NCBI RefSeq assembly: GCF_900520355.1
Contig: NZ_LS999521.1
Location: 2,170,001-2,234,000 of the forward strand
Direction: 5' to 3'
DNA from: Acinetobacter calcoaceticus
GTDB lineage: Bacteria; Pseudomonadota; Gammaproteobacteria; Pseudomonadales; Moraxellaceae
DNA length: 64,000 nucleotides
The stretch's first letter is position 1; every line of letters starts with the position of its first letter. The notes below the pieces were generated by a model, which saw nothing but the letters and a program-made list of their open reading frames with translations, was not told where the DNA came from and searched no databases. This document shows, piece by piece, positions 9,032 through 18,155 of this stretch. The position numbers and the translations under genes are program-made.

Positions 9032-10522
9032 ATGAGTTATTTTGATCCCACCCTCATCATGTTTATGGTGTACATTTTAGCAATGGTACTTATTGGCTTA
9101 TTTGCCTACCGTGCTACAAGCGACTTCTCAGATTATATTCTTGGTGGTCGTAGTTTAGGCAGTTTCGTTACTGCATTATCCGCAGGCGCATCAGACATGA
9201 GTGGCTGGCTACTCATGGGTTTACCAGGAGCGATTTATCTTTCTGGTCTATCTGAAGCTTGGATTGCAATTGGTCTAATTATCGGTGCTTGGCTTAACTG
9301 GCTACTGGTTGCTGGTCGATTACGCGTTCATACTGAAATACAAAATAATGCATTAACTCTGCCAGATTATTTTACCAGCCGTTTTGATGACCAGAAAAAA
9401 ATACTTCGTATCTTTTCGGCGGTTATTATTTTAGTTTTCTTCGCAATTTACTGTGCTTCAGGCATGGTAGCTGGCGCACGTTTGTTTGAAAATTTATTCG
9501 GAATGTCCTACAACACTGCAATTTGGCTCAGTGCTATTGCGACCATCAGTTATGTTTGTGTTGGCGGATTCTTAGCAATTAGCTGGACGGATACTTTTCA
9601 AGCTGGCCTGATGATTTTTGCTCTGTTGTTAACTCCAATCGTGACCTACCTTGCGATCGGTGACACAACTCATTTCGTTACCCTCATTGAAACTGCTCGT
9701 CCGCATGCGTTTAATCTCATCTCGGATTTTGGTGTAGTAGCAGTTTTATCCTCCATGGCTTGGGGTCTCGGTTACTTTGGTCAACCGCACATCCTTGTAC
9801 GTTTCATGGCGGCTGATTCAGTAAAATCTATTCCTGCTGCTCGTCGTATCGGTATGACATGGATGATTTTATGCTTAATCGGTGCTGTAGGTGCTGGCTT
9901 CTTCGGTATTGCTTATTTTGAACAACACCCTGAGTTAGCAGCAGTTGTAAGCAAAAACCCTGAAACTGTATTTATGGAATTGACTAAAATTTTATTCAAT
10001 CCATGGATTGTTGGTATCATTTTGGCTGCAATTTTAGCTGCTGTTATGAGCACATTAAGCTGTCAACTTTTGGTATGTTCAAGTGCTTTAACTGAGGATT
10101 TATACAAAGGCTTCCTTCGTAAAAATGCATCTCAAAAAGAACTTGTATGGGTTGGTCGTCTCATGGTTCTTGCAATTGCAGTTCTTGCAATTTTTCTTGC
10201 AGGCAACCCAGACAGTAAGGTTCTTGGTCTTGTTGCTTATGCATGGGCCGGCTTCGGCGCAGCATTTGGTCCACTTATCATCTTGTCATTGTTCTGGAAA
10301 CGTATGAATTTACAAGGTGCTTTAGCGGGTATGATCGTTGGTGCAGTTGTGGTTATTGGCTGGAAAAATCTTTTCGCAGACACTGGTGTTTACGAAATTA
10401 TTCCTGGCTTTATCCTTGCATTTATCAGCATCATTGTTGTTAGTCTTTTAACTAAAGCGCCAAATTCAACAGTAACTGGACGCTTTGAAAAAGCAGATGA
10501 ACTCTACAAAGAAAGCGTATAA
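9032..10522 (+). CDS. putP: Sodium/proline symporter PutP
   Basis: A 496-residue inner-membrane protein of the sodium:solute symporter family (about 12-13 membrane segments) that imports proline with Na+. Family landmarks include GGRSLGSFVTALSAGASDMSGWLL (about residues 38-61) and the GWGLGYFGQPHILVRFMA region (about 244-260, with AWGLGYFG in this protein). Length matches E. coli PutP (about 502). It is separated from putA by a convergent Lrp-type regulator, a set-up typical of proline utilisation loci. Confidence 0.95.
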   Translation: MSYFDPTLIMFMVYILAMVLIGLFAYRATSDFSDYILGGRSLGSFVTALSAGASDMSGWLLMGLPGAIYLSGLSEAWIAIGLIIGAWLNWLLVAGRLRVHTEIQNNALTLPDYFTSRFDDQKKILRIFSAVIILVFFAIYCASGMVAGARLFENLFGMSYNTAIWLSAIATISYVCVGGFLAISWTDTFQAGLMIFALLLTPIVTYLAIGDTTHFVTLIETARPHAFNLISDFGVVAVLSSMAWGLGYFGQPHILVRFMAADSVKSIPAARRIGMTWMILCLIGAVGAGFFGIAYFEQHPELAAVVSKNPETVFMELTKILFNPWIVGIILAAILAAVMSTLSCQLLVCSSALTEDLYKGFLRKNASQKELVWVGRLMVLAIAVLAIFLAGNPDSKVLGLVAYAWAGFGAAFGPLIILSLFWKRMNLQGALAGMIVGAVVVIGWKNLFADTGVYEIIPGFILAFISIIVVSLLTKAPNSTVTGRFEKADELYKESV

Positions 10523-10530
10523 AACCATCT

Positions 10531-10566
10531 AAATAAATAAAGGGGCTTCGGCCCCTTTATTTATTT
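10531..10566. terminator. Bidirectional terminator, 16-bp stem with TTCG tetraloop
   Basis: A perfect 16-bp stem (10531-10546 with 10551-10566) capped by TTCG, with A-rich and T-rich flanks on opposite sides. It serves putP on the plus strand and the Lrp-type gene on the minus strand; the minus-strand stop codon (10557-10559) lies inside the stem. Confidence 0.9.
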
Positions 10567-11045
10567 TTAGTTTTGATTTTAATTTTTGAAGTATCTTTCA
10601 CTGCCTGCATCACTGGGTAACTCCGGGTTTCTTTTACCCCAGGTAACTGCCATAGCACTTGTCCTGCAATACGTCTAAATTCTTCCATACTTCCACTTCG
10701 TAATTTAATTAAAAAATCGAAGCCTCCACTTACCATGTGGCATTCCACAATTTCTGGATAGTGCACCACAGCATCAATAAACTCATCCAAAACATTAGGT
10801 GTCGTTTTATCCAGTAATATCTCAACAAATACCAGAAAATTAGCATTTAATTTGACAGGGTTTAACTTAGCCTCATATCCCAAGATGAATTCATCTTTCG
10901 TTAATTTTTGCACTCGAGCCATAACAGCGGTTGGTGATAAGTTCACAAGTTCGGCTAATTTACTGTTAGAAATTCGCCCATCTGTTTGAAGAATATCCAA
11001 AATTTTTAAATCAGTGCGATCAAGGCTTAATAATGGGCCATTCAT
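10557..11045 (-). CDS. Lrp/AsnC-family regulator, probable proline-catabolism regulator (PutR-like)
   Basis: A 162-residue regulator with an N-terminal helix-turn-helix (about residues 8-60: LKILDILQTDGRISNSKLAELVNLSPTAV, split across the motif) and a C-terminal RAM/AsnC ligand domain (about 70-150). It is divergent from putA with about 110-125 bp between the starts and convergent with putP. In bacteria whose PutA lacks a DNA-binding domain, such an Lrp-type activator responds to proline; that role is inferred from the neighbourhood. Confidence 0.88.
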   Translation of the reverse strand: MNGPLLSLDRTDLKILDILQTDGRISNSKLAELVNLSPTAVMARVQKLTKDEFILGYEAKLNPVKLNANFLVFVEILLDKTTPNVLDEFIDAVVHYPEIVECHMVSGGFDFLIKLRSGSMEEFRRIAGQVLWQLPGVKETRSYPVMQAVKDTSKIKIKTKNK

Positions 11046-11170
11046 CTGAATTTTCCTCTAAAAAATGGGCTAAATATAGTGAGTTATTCGGTGTTTCTTC
11101 TGTAATGATAAATTATCTAAACCTCTCTACTCAAGATAAATAGTATGAGAGCTAGTTGGCGGACACAGAT

Positions 11171-14100
11171 ATGAACACAATGGATACTTTTCATCAAATG
11201 GATAAATCTCACCAAGGCTATATCACCGAATTCAACGATAAAAGTGAGTTTGAACAACGCATTAATACAGCTTGGCGACGTGCGGAACCAGAAGCTGTAG
11301 AAGAATTATTACAAGCTGCGGCTGTATCTGACGATTTAGATCATAAAATTTATGATCTTGCTTTTAATCTTGCCCATAATTTACGTGAACGTAAAACTTC
11401 TTCGGGTAAAGCTGGAATTGTTCAAGGGTTATTACAAGAATTCTCTCTTTCTTCTCAAGAAGGCGTGGCGTTAATGTGTCTTGCTGAAGCTTTGCTTCGT
11501 ATTCCAGACTCAGCAACACGTGATTTGCTTATTCGAGATAAAATCAATCAAGGTAACTGGAAAGAACACGTTGGCCAAAGCAGCTTAATGTTTGTAAATG
11601 CTGCTGCATGGGGCCTTATGCTGACTGGCAAACTCATGGAAACGCCAAAGCAAACTAGTCTATCAAGTGTACTTACTGGCTTATTAGCGCGTAGTGGCCG
11701 TGGCATTATTCGTAAAGCAGTCGATGTTGCAATGCGTATGATGGGTGAACAATTTGTTACTGGTGAAACCATTGAAGAAGCCGTTGACCATGCAAAAATA
11801 TTGGAAGACAAAGGTTTCCGCTATTCTTACGACATGTTGGGTGAAGCTGCTTTAACCGAACATGATGCTGAACGTTATTTTAACGATTATACGCAAGCCA
11901 TTCATGCAATTGGCAAAGCATCTAACGGTAAAGGCGTTTACGATGGCCCAGGTATTTCCATTAAGCTTTCTGCTTTACATCCTCGTTACCAACGTGCGCA
12001 AATTGAACGTGTTCATCAAGAGCTTTACGGCAAAGTTTTTGAGTTAGCGCGTTTGGCTAAACAATACAACATTGGCTTAAATATTGATGCCGAAGAATCA
12101 GAGCGCTTAGAGATTTCTCTTGAGTTGCTTGAGCGTCTTTGTTTTGAGCCGGAACTTGCAGACTGGAAAGGCATCGGTTTTGTCATTCAAGCTTATCAAA
12201 AACGCTGTTTCTTCGTAGTTGATTATATTATTGACCTTGCGAAACGTAGCCAAAAACGTCTCATGATTCGCCTCGTGAAAGGTGCATATTGGGATAGCGA
12301 AATCAAGAAAGCTCAAATCGATGGTATGGATGACTACCCTGTCTTTACCCGTAAAGTACATACAGATTTATCTTATATTGCTTGTGCTAAAAAGCTACTT
12401 GCTGCACCTGACTATATCTATCCGCAATTTGCAACTCATAATGCACAGACATTGGCAACGATCTATCATTTAGCTGACCCAAGCAAATATTATGCTGGTC
12501 AATATGAGTTCCAATGCTTGCATGGTATGGGTGAACCACTTTATGAACAAGTCGTTGGCCCACGTGAGCAAAATAAATTAGGCGTGCCATGCCGTATTTA
12601 TGCTCCGGTTGGTAACCATGAAACTTTGTTGGCTTACTTAGTTCGTCGTTTACTTGAAAATGGTGCGAATACTTCATTTGTTAACCGCATTGCAGACAAG
12701 ACGCTTAAAGTTGAAGATCTCATTCGATCTCCAATTTATGATATTCGTAACGCAGCTAAACTTGAAGGTTTGGTCGGTTTAAAGCATCCATCAATTCCTT
12801 TACCTTTAGACATGTATGGATCACTCCGTAAAAACTCTAAAGGCTATGATTTAGCAAATGACGAACCGCTTTCAGCACTCGACAATACAGCTCAACAACT
12901 CCGTAATCGTATCTGGCAAAGTCATCCATTATTGGCAACGACAGAAACATTAGAGCAAGGTCATTCCATTGCAATTACAAACCCAGCACAAAATGATGAA
13001 ATTGTTGGGCATGTGCAAGAAGCTGATCTTAAGCATGTTGAAATTGCACTTAATGCAGCTGAGCAAGCTCAATCTGAGTGGTCCACTACGTCTAAAGATC
13101 AGCGCGCTCAGTACTTAAAACGTGCAGCAGAGCTTATGGAAGGTCGTATGCAAGAACTTATGGTTCTGCTAAGTCGTGAAAGTGGTAAAACATATGCAAA
13201 TGCGATTGCAGAAGTTCGCGAAGCTGTAGATTTCTTACGTTACTATGCAACTCAAGTTGAGAACCTTCCTACAAATACAAAAATTCAGTCTTTAGGTACT
13301 GTACTTTGTATTAGTCCATGGAACTTCCCTCTTGCAATTTTCTCGGGTCAAATTGCAGCTGCATTAGGCAGTGGTAACTGTGTTATTGCTAAACCCGCTG
13401 AACAAACACCATTAATCGCAGCTCAAGCAGTTCAAATTTTATGGGAAGCTGGTATTCCACATGGTGCTGTACAGCTACTTCCTGGTCGTGGTGAAACAGT
13501 TGGTGCTCAGCTTAGCCAAGATAATCGTATCGATGGCATCATGTTTACTGGCTCAACTGAAGTTGCCAAGATTTTACAGAAAACCGTTGCAAAACGCTTA
13601 TCTGAAAATGGCCAATCCATTCCTCTCATTGCGGAAACTGGTGGTCAAAATGCAATGATTGTGGACTCATCAGCTTTAACTGAACAAGTTGTACTTGATG
13701 TTGTTAGTTCAGCTTTTGATAGCGCTGGTCAACGTTGCTCTGCTTTACGTATTTTATGTGTGCAAGAAGATAGTGCCGCAAGTGTCGTAAAAATGCTTAA
13801 AGGTGCAATGCAACAGTTGATCGTAGGTAACCCTGCGATTTTGAAAACTGACATTGGACCTGTTATTGATGATGAAGCAAAACAGACAATTGATCAGCAC
13901 ATCCAAAAAATGAAGTCTAAGGGCTATCCAGTACATCAGCTAATGTTTGGTGCAACGAGCAAAAATGAATTAGATAAAGGAACTTTTGTTGTACCAACAG
14001 CAATTGAGTTACCTAACCTTGATGACTTACAACGTGAAGTCTTTGGTCCAGTTTTACACATCATTACCTATAAGTATGGTGAACTGGAACAGCTCATCTC

Positions 14101-14923
14101 GCGAATTAATGCCAAAGGTTATGGTTTAACAATGGGTCTTCATACGCGTATTGATGAAACGATCCAAACAGTAATTCGACATGCGGAAGTTGGTAACCTT
14201 TATATCAACCGAAATATTGTTGGTGCTGTTGTTGGTGTTCAACCATTCGGTGGTGAAGGTTTATCGGGTACAGGTCCGAAAGCTGGTGGTCCGCTTTACA
14301 TGTATCGTTTAATGCAGCAGTGTTCAAACAAAGTATTGGCAACACCATTTGCCATGAAGACTGAGCAAACTGCTTTTGAAGGCTTTAACCGTGAGGTTTA
14401 TCAGAGCTTACAAAATTGGGCGAAACAGCATTTACCGCAGGCAAATCGCGACATTGAACCATTTGGTGTTGGTAAGTTTTATGAGTTACAAGGTCCTACT
14501 GGGGAAAGTAACCAATATATTATTTTGCCGCGTCATCGAGTTCTTTCTATTGCTGACACAGAAGAAAACCAACTACATCAATTGCTCGCAATTTTTGCAG
14601 TTGGTAGTCAAGCGGCGGTAATGCCGAACAGCCCACTCTTGGCAAAATATAAACAAACTTTACCAAAAGATGTGCTTGCTGCAATTACTACGGTCAAAAA
14701 CATCGCATCAGATGCTTTTGATGCAGTTTTACATCACGGTAACCGTGAAGAAATCTTCTCATTACAGCAAGAAGTGGCTACTCGTTCTGGAGCAATTGTA
14801 GGTATTACACATGTTGAGCCAAATGAGAATATTCCACTTGAGCGTTTAGTAATTGAACGTGCAATTAGTGTGAATACAGCTGCGGCTGGTGGTAACGCAA
14901 GCTTAATGACAATGACTGATTAA
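11171..14923 (+). CDS. putA: Bifunctional proline dehydrogenase / glutamate-semialdehyde dehydrogenase PutA
   Basis: A 1250-residue enzyme that oxidises proline to glutamate in two steps at the membrane. The FAD proline dehydrogenase domain covers roughly residues 75-550 (YSYDMLGEAALT, IRLVKGAYWDSEIK). The NAD aldehyde dehydrogenase domain covers roughly 620-1080, with the catalytic Glu E822 (AETGGQN) and nucleophile C856 (SAGQRCSALR). A C-terminal extension follows. The ribbon-helix-helix repressor domain of E. coli PutA is absent, which fits external control by the adjacent Lrp-type gene. ATG 11171 is chosen; an in-frame TTG at 11156 would add five residues. Confidence 0.95.
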   Translation: MNTMDTFHQMDKSHQGYITEFNDKSEFEQRINTAWRRAEPEAVEELLQAAAVSDDLDHKIYDLAFNLAHNLRERKTSSGKAGIVQGLLQEFSLSSQEGVALMCLAEALLRIPDSATRDLLIRDKINQGNWKEHVGQSSLMFVNAAAWGLMLTGKLMETPKQTSLSSVLTGLLARSGRGIIRKAVDVAMRMMGEQFVTGETIEEAVDHAKILEDKGFRYSYDMLGEAALTEHDAERYFNDYTQAIHAIGKASNGKGVYDGPGISIKLSALHPRYQRAQIERVHQELYGKVFELARLAKQYNIGLNIDAEESERLEISLELLERLCFEPELADWKGIGFVIQAYQKRCFFVVDYIIDLAKRSQKRLMIRLVKGAYWDSEIKKAQIDGMDDYPVFTRKVHTDLSYIACAKKLLAAPDYIYPQFATHNAQTLATIYHLADPSKYYAGQYEFQCLHGMGEPLYEQVVGPREQNKLGVPCRIYAPVGNHETLLAYLVRRLLENGANTSFVNRIADKTLKVEDLIRSPIYDIRNAAKLEGLVGLKHPSIPLPLDMYGSLRKNSKGYDLANDEPLSALDNTAQQLRNRIWQSHPLLATTETLEQGHSIAITNPAQNDEIVGHVQEADLKHVEIALNAAEQAQSEWSTTSKDQRAQYLKRAAELMEGRMQELMVLLSRESGKTYANAIAEVREAVDFLRYYATQVENLPTNTKIQSLGTVLCISPWNFPLAIFSGQIAAALGSGNCVIAKPAEQTPLIAAQAVQILWEAGIPHGAVQLLPGRGETVGAQLSQDNRIDGIMFTGSTEVAKILQKTVAKRLSENGQSIPLIAETGGQNAMIVDSSALTEQVVLDVVSSAFDSAGQRCSALRILCVQEDSAASVVKMLKGAMQQLIVGNPAILKTDIGPVIDDEAKQTIDQHIQKMKSKGYPVHQLMFGATSKNELDKGTFVVPTAIELPNLDDLQREVFGPVLHIITYKYGELEQLISRINAKGYGLTMGLHTRIDETIQTVIRHAEVGNLYINRNIVGAVVGVQPFGGEGLSGTGPKAGGPLYMYRLMQQCSNKVLATPFAMKTEQTAFEGFNREVYQSLQNWAKQHLPQANRDIEPFGVGKFYELQGPTGESNQYIILPRHRVLSIADTEENQLHQLLAIFAVGSQAAVMPNSPLLAKYKQTLPKDVLAAITTVKNIASDAFDAVLHHGNREEIFSLQQEVATRSGAIVGITHVEPNENIPLERLVIERAISVNTAAAGGNASLMTMTD

Positions 14924-14940
14924 CGCATAACTTTTTCAAA

Positions 14941-14973
14941 AAAAGCCCAAATCTTAGTATTTGGGCTTTTTTA
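14941..14973 (+). terminator. Rho-independent terminator after putA
   Basis: AAAAGCCCAAAT / ATTTGGGCTTTT, a 12-bp perfect stem with a 6-nt loop and T run. Confidence 0.9.
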
Positions 14974-15006
14974 TATACTGAAGTATATCTATTCTTAAAT
15001 ATATAA

Positions 15007-15510
15007 ATTTTATCTCTTAGAGAATCTAATCATGATTTTTTAGAACCCGAACAATATCAACAAAAATGCGCCCAACTTTTTAATTCCTATCAAAAAGATA
15101 TCTCTACTCTTTTACCTCTTGCAAGAATTGAGCATATTGGTTCATCTGCAATTCCTAATGCAATTTCAAAGGGTGATCTCGATATTTATATTGAAGTTAT
15201 GCCTGAGCAATGCGACTTTGCAATTGAACAGTTAAAAACACTTAACTTTATCGAAAAGCAAAATACGCTAAGAACACATGAACTTTGTATGCTTGAATCA
15301 CTCAACAATGATGAAGTTGCTTTTCAAATAGTGACATCTCATTCGGAGTTCATATTTTTCTTAACCTTTAGAGATAAGCTTATGGTCTCTCCAACCTTGG
15401 TCAACGAATATAATCAATTAAAATTACAATGTAGTCATTTAGATCCCGATCAATATAGAACAATAAAATCAGATTTTATTAGCCATGTTCTAAAAAGCTC
15501 TTCATTTTAG
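15007..15510 (+). pseudogene. GrpB-family (UPF0157) nucleotidyltransferase-like gene, start codon missing or non-standard
   Basis: The open frame runs from just after a TAA at 15004-15006 to the stop at 15510. From about 15037 it encodes a GrpB-family protein: EPEQYQQKCAQLFNSY, then IEHIGSSAIPNAISKGDLDIYI with the GS and D-x-D nucleotidyltransferase-like motif, to the C-terminus. GrpB proteins are about 160-180 residues. The only ATG in frame (15199) lies after the core motif, so the 103-residue ATG version would be truncated. No ATG, GTG or TTG precedes the motif in frame; the first codon after the stop is ATT. Either a rare ATT start is used or the gene has lost its start. Confidence 0.7.
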
Positions 15511-15612
15511 ATTATGCTCGCTCCTTAATAATATCGGGCTAAAATTGGCTCCTGTAACCCCGTTTTTTTTGATACCATTCACTATTTGATTCTGTCCAAT
15601 TTTTCTTTGTCT

Positions 15613-16698
15613 ATGACCTCTTCTTATCGTCAACAACTTCAAACTAAAATTGATCGCATTACTGCGCAATTTTCTGAATATACACCACCTGCATTAGAAG
15701 TGTTTAAGTCACCTGAACAACATTTCCGGATGCGTGCTGAGTTCCGAATCTGGCATACAGATCATGATATGTTCTATGCAATGTTTGAACGTAATGATGA
15801 TGACAAGCAAAAAACTGTTGTCCGCATAGACGAATTCCCTATTGCTGATAAAAGCATTAATGATTTAATGCCAAGGCTTTTAGAAGAACTTAAAGCAGAG
15901 CCTAAACTTTCCGCACGTTTATTTGAAGCTGATTTTTTAGCAACTCTTAGCGGTGAAATGTTAGTTACATTAATCTATCATCGTAAGCTTGATCAGGAAT
16001 GGGAACAAGCAGCTAAAGCGCTTGCTGAGAAGTTAGATATTAAAATTATGGGTCGTAGTCGTGGCCAGAAAATTATTATTGGTGATGACTTTGTTGTTGA
16101 AGAGTTCGAACTATTAGGCCGTTCATTTAAATATAAGCAAATTGAAAGTAGCTTTACTCAGCCTAATGCAGAGGTTTGCAAAAAAATGCTGCAATGGGCC
16201 TGTGATGCTGCTGAAGGATCTAAAAAGCATTTATTAGAACTCTATTGTGGCAATGGGAACTTTACCCTTCCACTTTCATTAAAGTTCGAACGTGTTTTAG
16301 CAACCGAACTTGCCAAGTCTTCTGTTTATGCAGCTCAATGGAATATTGAGCAAAACCAGATTGATAATATTCAGGTTGCTCGTCTTTCAGCCGAAGAATT
16401 TACTCAAGCCTACCAAGGTGAACGTGAATTCCGCCGCTTACAAGAAGCGAATATTGATATTCAAAGTTATGACTTTGATACCGTATTTGTTGATCCCCCA
16501 CGCGCAGGGATTGATGATGAAACCTTAAAATTGCTACAAGGTTTTGAGCGTATTATTTATATCTCGTGCAACCCAGATACACTGTATGAGAACTTAAAAA
16601 TATTAGGTTTAACTCATCGTATTAGCAAGTTCGCTTTGTTTGATCAGTTCCCCTATACCCATCATGTTGAATCAGGTGTATTACTTGAGAAGATTTAA
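15613..16698 (+). CDS. trmA: tRNA (uracil-5-)-methyltransferase TrmA
   Basis: A 361-residue enzyme that methylates U54 in the T-loop of tRNA using SAM. Visible are the N-terminal [11 protein letters not shown] motif (about residues 38-48), the SAM-binding loop [15 protein letters not shown] (about 207-221), DPPRAG (about 295-300) and the catalytic cysteine C319 in YISCNPDTL. Length matches E. coli TrmA (366). An in-frame TTG at 15586 would add nine residues, but the ATG at 15613 gives the family's usual N-terminus. Confidence 0.94.
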   Translation: MTSSYRQQLQTKIDRITAQFSEYTPPALEVFKSPEQHFRMRAEFRIWHTDHDMFYAMFERNDDDKQKTVVRIDEFPIADKSINDLMPRLLEELKAEPKLSARLFEADFLATLSGEMLVTLIYHRKLDQEWEQAAKALAEKLDIKIMGRSRGQKIIIGDDFVVEEFELLGRSFKYKQIESSFTQPNAEVCKKMLQWACDAAEGSKKHLLELYCGNGNFTLPLSLKFERVLATELAKSSVYAAQWNIEQNQIDNIQVARLSAEEFTQAYQGEREFRRLQEANIDIQSYDFDTVFVDPPRAGIDDETLKLLQGFERIIYISCNPDTLYENLKILGLTHRISKFALFDQFPYTHHVESGVLLEKI

Positions 16699-16724
16699 AC
16701 AAAATCTTTCATTGTAAATGCTAA

Positions 16725-16756
16725 AAATAAGAAGGTTATATACCTCCTTATTTTTT
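16725..16756 (+). terminator. Likely Rho-independent terminator after trmA
   Basis: AATAAGAAGG / CCTCCTTATT with one mismatch, 7-nt loop and a T run. Confidence 0.7.
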
Positions 16757-16947
16757 ATAGCCTTTTCATCTAAGTAATTAAATTTTCAAAAAATATCAAG
16801 TCATCTATTCGTCATAATTTCGTTTAACTCGAGCATTCCTATCGAAAATTCTTGAGTTCAATTGGTCGATTTATCACTTATAGAGACTTGTATTTTATTT
16901 TAGATTGGCTATATTTCGAGCTATGTTAGATTGTATATGAAGGCTCT

Positions 16948-17178
16948 ATGAGTTTTTGGCAAAAGCTGTTCTTGGCAGATCAACAGCATAACGAGCATAA
17001 GAACCAAACTGCTTGTGTTGAAAATGACTGCTCATGTAAAACAAATGAACAACTTCTAAGTGCTCTTGCACTAGCAACAGATGAAGATGTCATTAAGGGA
17101 ATAAAGAAAGTTCTTATTTCCCGTGGTTATAGCCGAAAAGAGTTGAATGAACTCACTCAAAAACCATCTATTCACTAA
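16948..17178 (+). CDS. Small conserved-looking hypothetical protein, 76 aa
   Basis: A 76-residue soluble protein with three cysteines, two in CVENDCSC (about residues 23-30), and a C-terminal helical segment ending VLISRGYSRKELNELT. I do not recognise a family. It has an AAGGCT ribosome site and its own strong terminator, so it is likely a real, independently transcribed gene. The clustered cysteines could bind a metal, but only three are seen. Confidence 0.7.
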   Translation: MSFWQKLFLADQQHNEHKNQTACVENDCSCKTNEQLLSALALATDEDVIKGIKKVLISRGYSRKELNELTQKPSIH

Positions 17179-17180
17179 TA

Positions 17181-17210
17181 AAAAAAGCCAGTCTTGTACT
17201 GGCTTTTTTA
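17181..17210. terminator. Bidirectional terminator
   Basis: AAAAAAGCCAGT / ACTGGCTTTTTT, 12-bp stem with a 5-nt loop between convergent genes; symmetrical A and T tails allow use on both strands. Confidence 0.88.
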
Positions 17211-17214
17211 TATT

Positions 17215-17949
17215 TCACTTCAAGCGACAATCTGTCTGATCTACCCAACCAACAATTGGCCCCATTGCAAATTGTTGATCATTACGTTTGTCTTTTTGAA
17301 CGTATAAACTAGAAATAGAACCATCCAGATATAAAGCCTGCTCCACCCTAAGATTTCTTTGAAAAAAATGAGCAAACTTGTAAAAACTCACGCTATTCTT
17401 TGATATTACAAAGTAGAGTTTATTATTCCGAATTCCGACCCCATTACGAATTTTATTTGATTGAGAATCTGGTAAAAAAAGGGAGTTTATCTTTCCATCA
17501 ATAATTAACATCGGTCCAGATTGCGTCGCATAATCAACGTTAAAATCTCGTCGACTATATTGCTGCGTTGTTAAAATAAATGCCTGTTTTTTATTCCAAC
17601 CTAGCACGCCATTAGGCTGTAAAAAGAAATTCCCCAATCCTTTACTTTTATTTAGTGGCTGAATCACCTTAGTTCGTTCAACATACAGCCCTACTGGAGA
17701 AAATCCCGGATGGAACATTCCTGCATTCATTGCAAAAGAAAGTCGCTCACATTGCTTTAAATGTTCCTGCACACTATTAAAGCTTTTGTAATACTGTTGA
17801 TTATTAGAATTCTTAAGAAACAAACGTAACTGTTTTAAATTGCTAATTGCAACCACATCATATTGGTCGCCTTCCGCTGTTTTAACTTGCTGGTGTTCTA
17901 TTGCATAGACAGACTGAATCAGAAGCCCATATATAGTTAAGCACCACAT
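17215..17949 (-). CDS. Phosphodiester glycosidase (NAGPA/DUF2233)-like protein, N-terminus possibly interrupted
   Basis: About 244 residues matching the NAGPA/DUF2233 family: NAGMFHPGFSPVGLYVE (about residues 76-92), SGPMLIIDGKIN, NGVGIRNNKLYFVIS and the C-terminal LDGSISSLYV. The family includes phosphodiester glycosidases acting on sugar-phosphate diesters outside the cytoplasm. The N-terminus is a hydrophobic stretch ending QSVYA, like a signal peptide without its basic part. Directly upstream on the same strand, ATG AAA TAG precedes TTG ATG in frame, with a GGTGG ribosome-like site before that first ATG. The TAG at 17955-17953 looks like a nonsense change in codon 3 of a longer signal peptide. 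Confidence 0.75.
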   Translation of the reverse strand: MWCLTIYGLLIQSVYAIEHQQVKTAEGDQYDVVAISNLKQLRLFLKNSNNQQYYKSFNSVQEHLKQCERLSFAMNAGMFHPGFSPVGLYVERTKVIQPLNKSKGLGNFFLQPNGVLGWNKKQAFILTTQQYSRRDFNVDYATQSGPMLIIDGKINSLFLPDSQSNKIRNGVGIRNNKLYFVISKNSVSFYKFAHFFQRNLRVEQALYLDGSISSLYVQKDKRNDQQFAMGPIVGWVDQTDCRLK

Positions 17950-18039
17950 CAACTATTTCATTTACTACCACCATACATGACATTTTTTCTTCATATTAAA
18001 TCTTTAAATTAGATACAATAAACACAATTATAATTGGAT

Positions 18040-18153
18040 ATGTACCAAACTCATCCATTCGACGTAATCAATACACTCGAAAATGTCTATCTTGGTTATA
18101 ATGATGAGCAGCTTTTCAATAAAAGCCATTTACACTTTATTGGATCAGCGTAA
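18040..18153 (+). CDS. Possible small ORF, 37 aa, upstream of the LRAT-like gene
   Basis: ATG at 18040 and TAA at 18151-18153 encode 37 residues (starts MYQTHPFDVINTLENVYLGYN). It stops 2 bp before the ATG of the LRAT-like gene, which itself lacks a strong ribosome site, so translation could be coupled. No family is recognised and coding status is unproven; it may simply be a leader peptide. Confidence 0.35.
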   Translation: MYQTHPFDVINTLENVYLGYNDEQLFNKSHLHFIGSA

Positions 18154-18155
18154 GC

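Noticed and set aside
12107..12677. Minus-strand frames inside putA
   Set aside because: Fully covered by conserved proline dehydrogenase sequence on the other strand.
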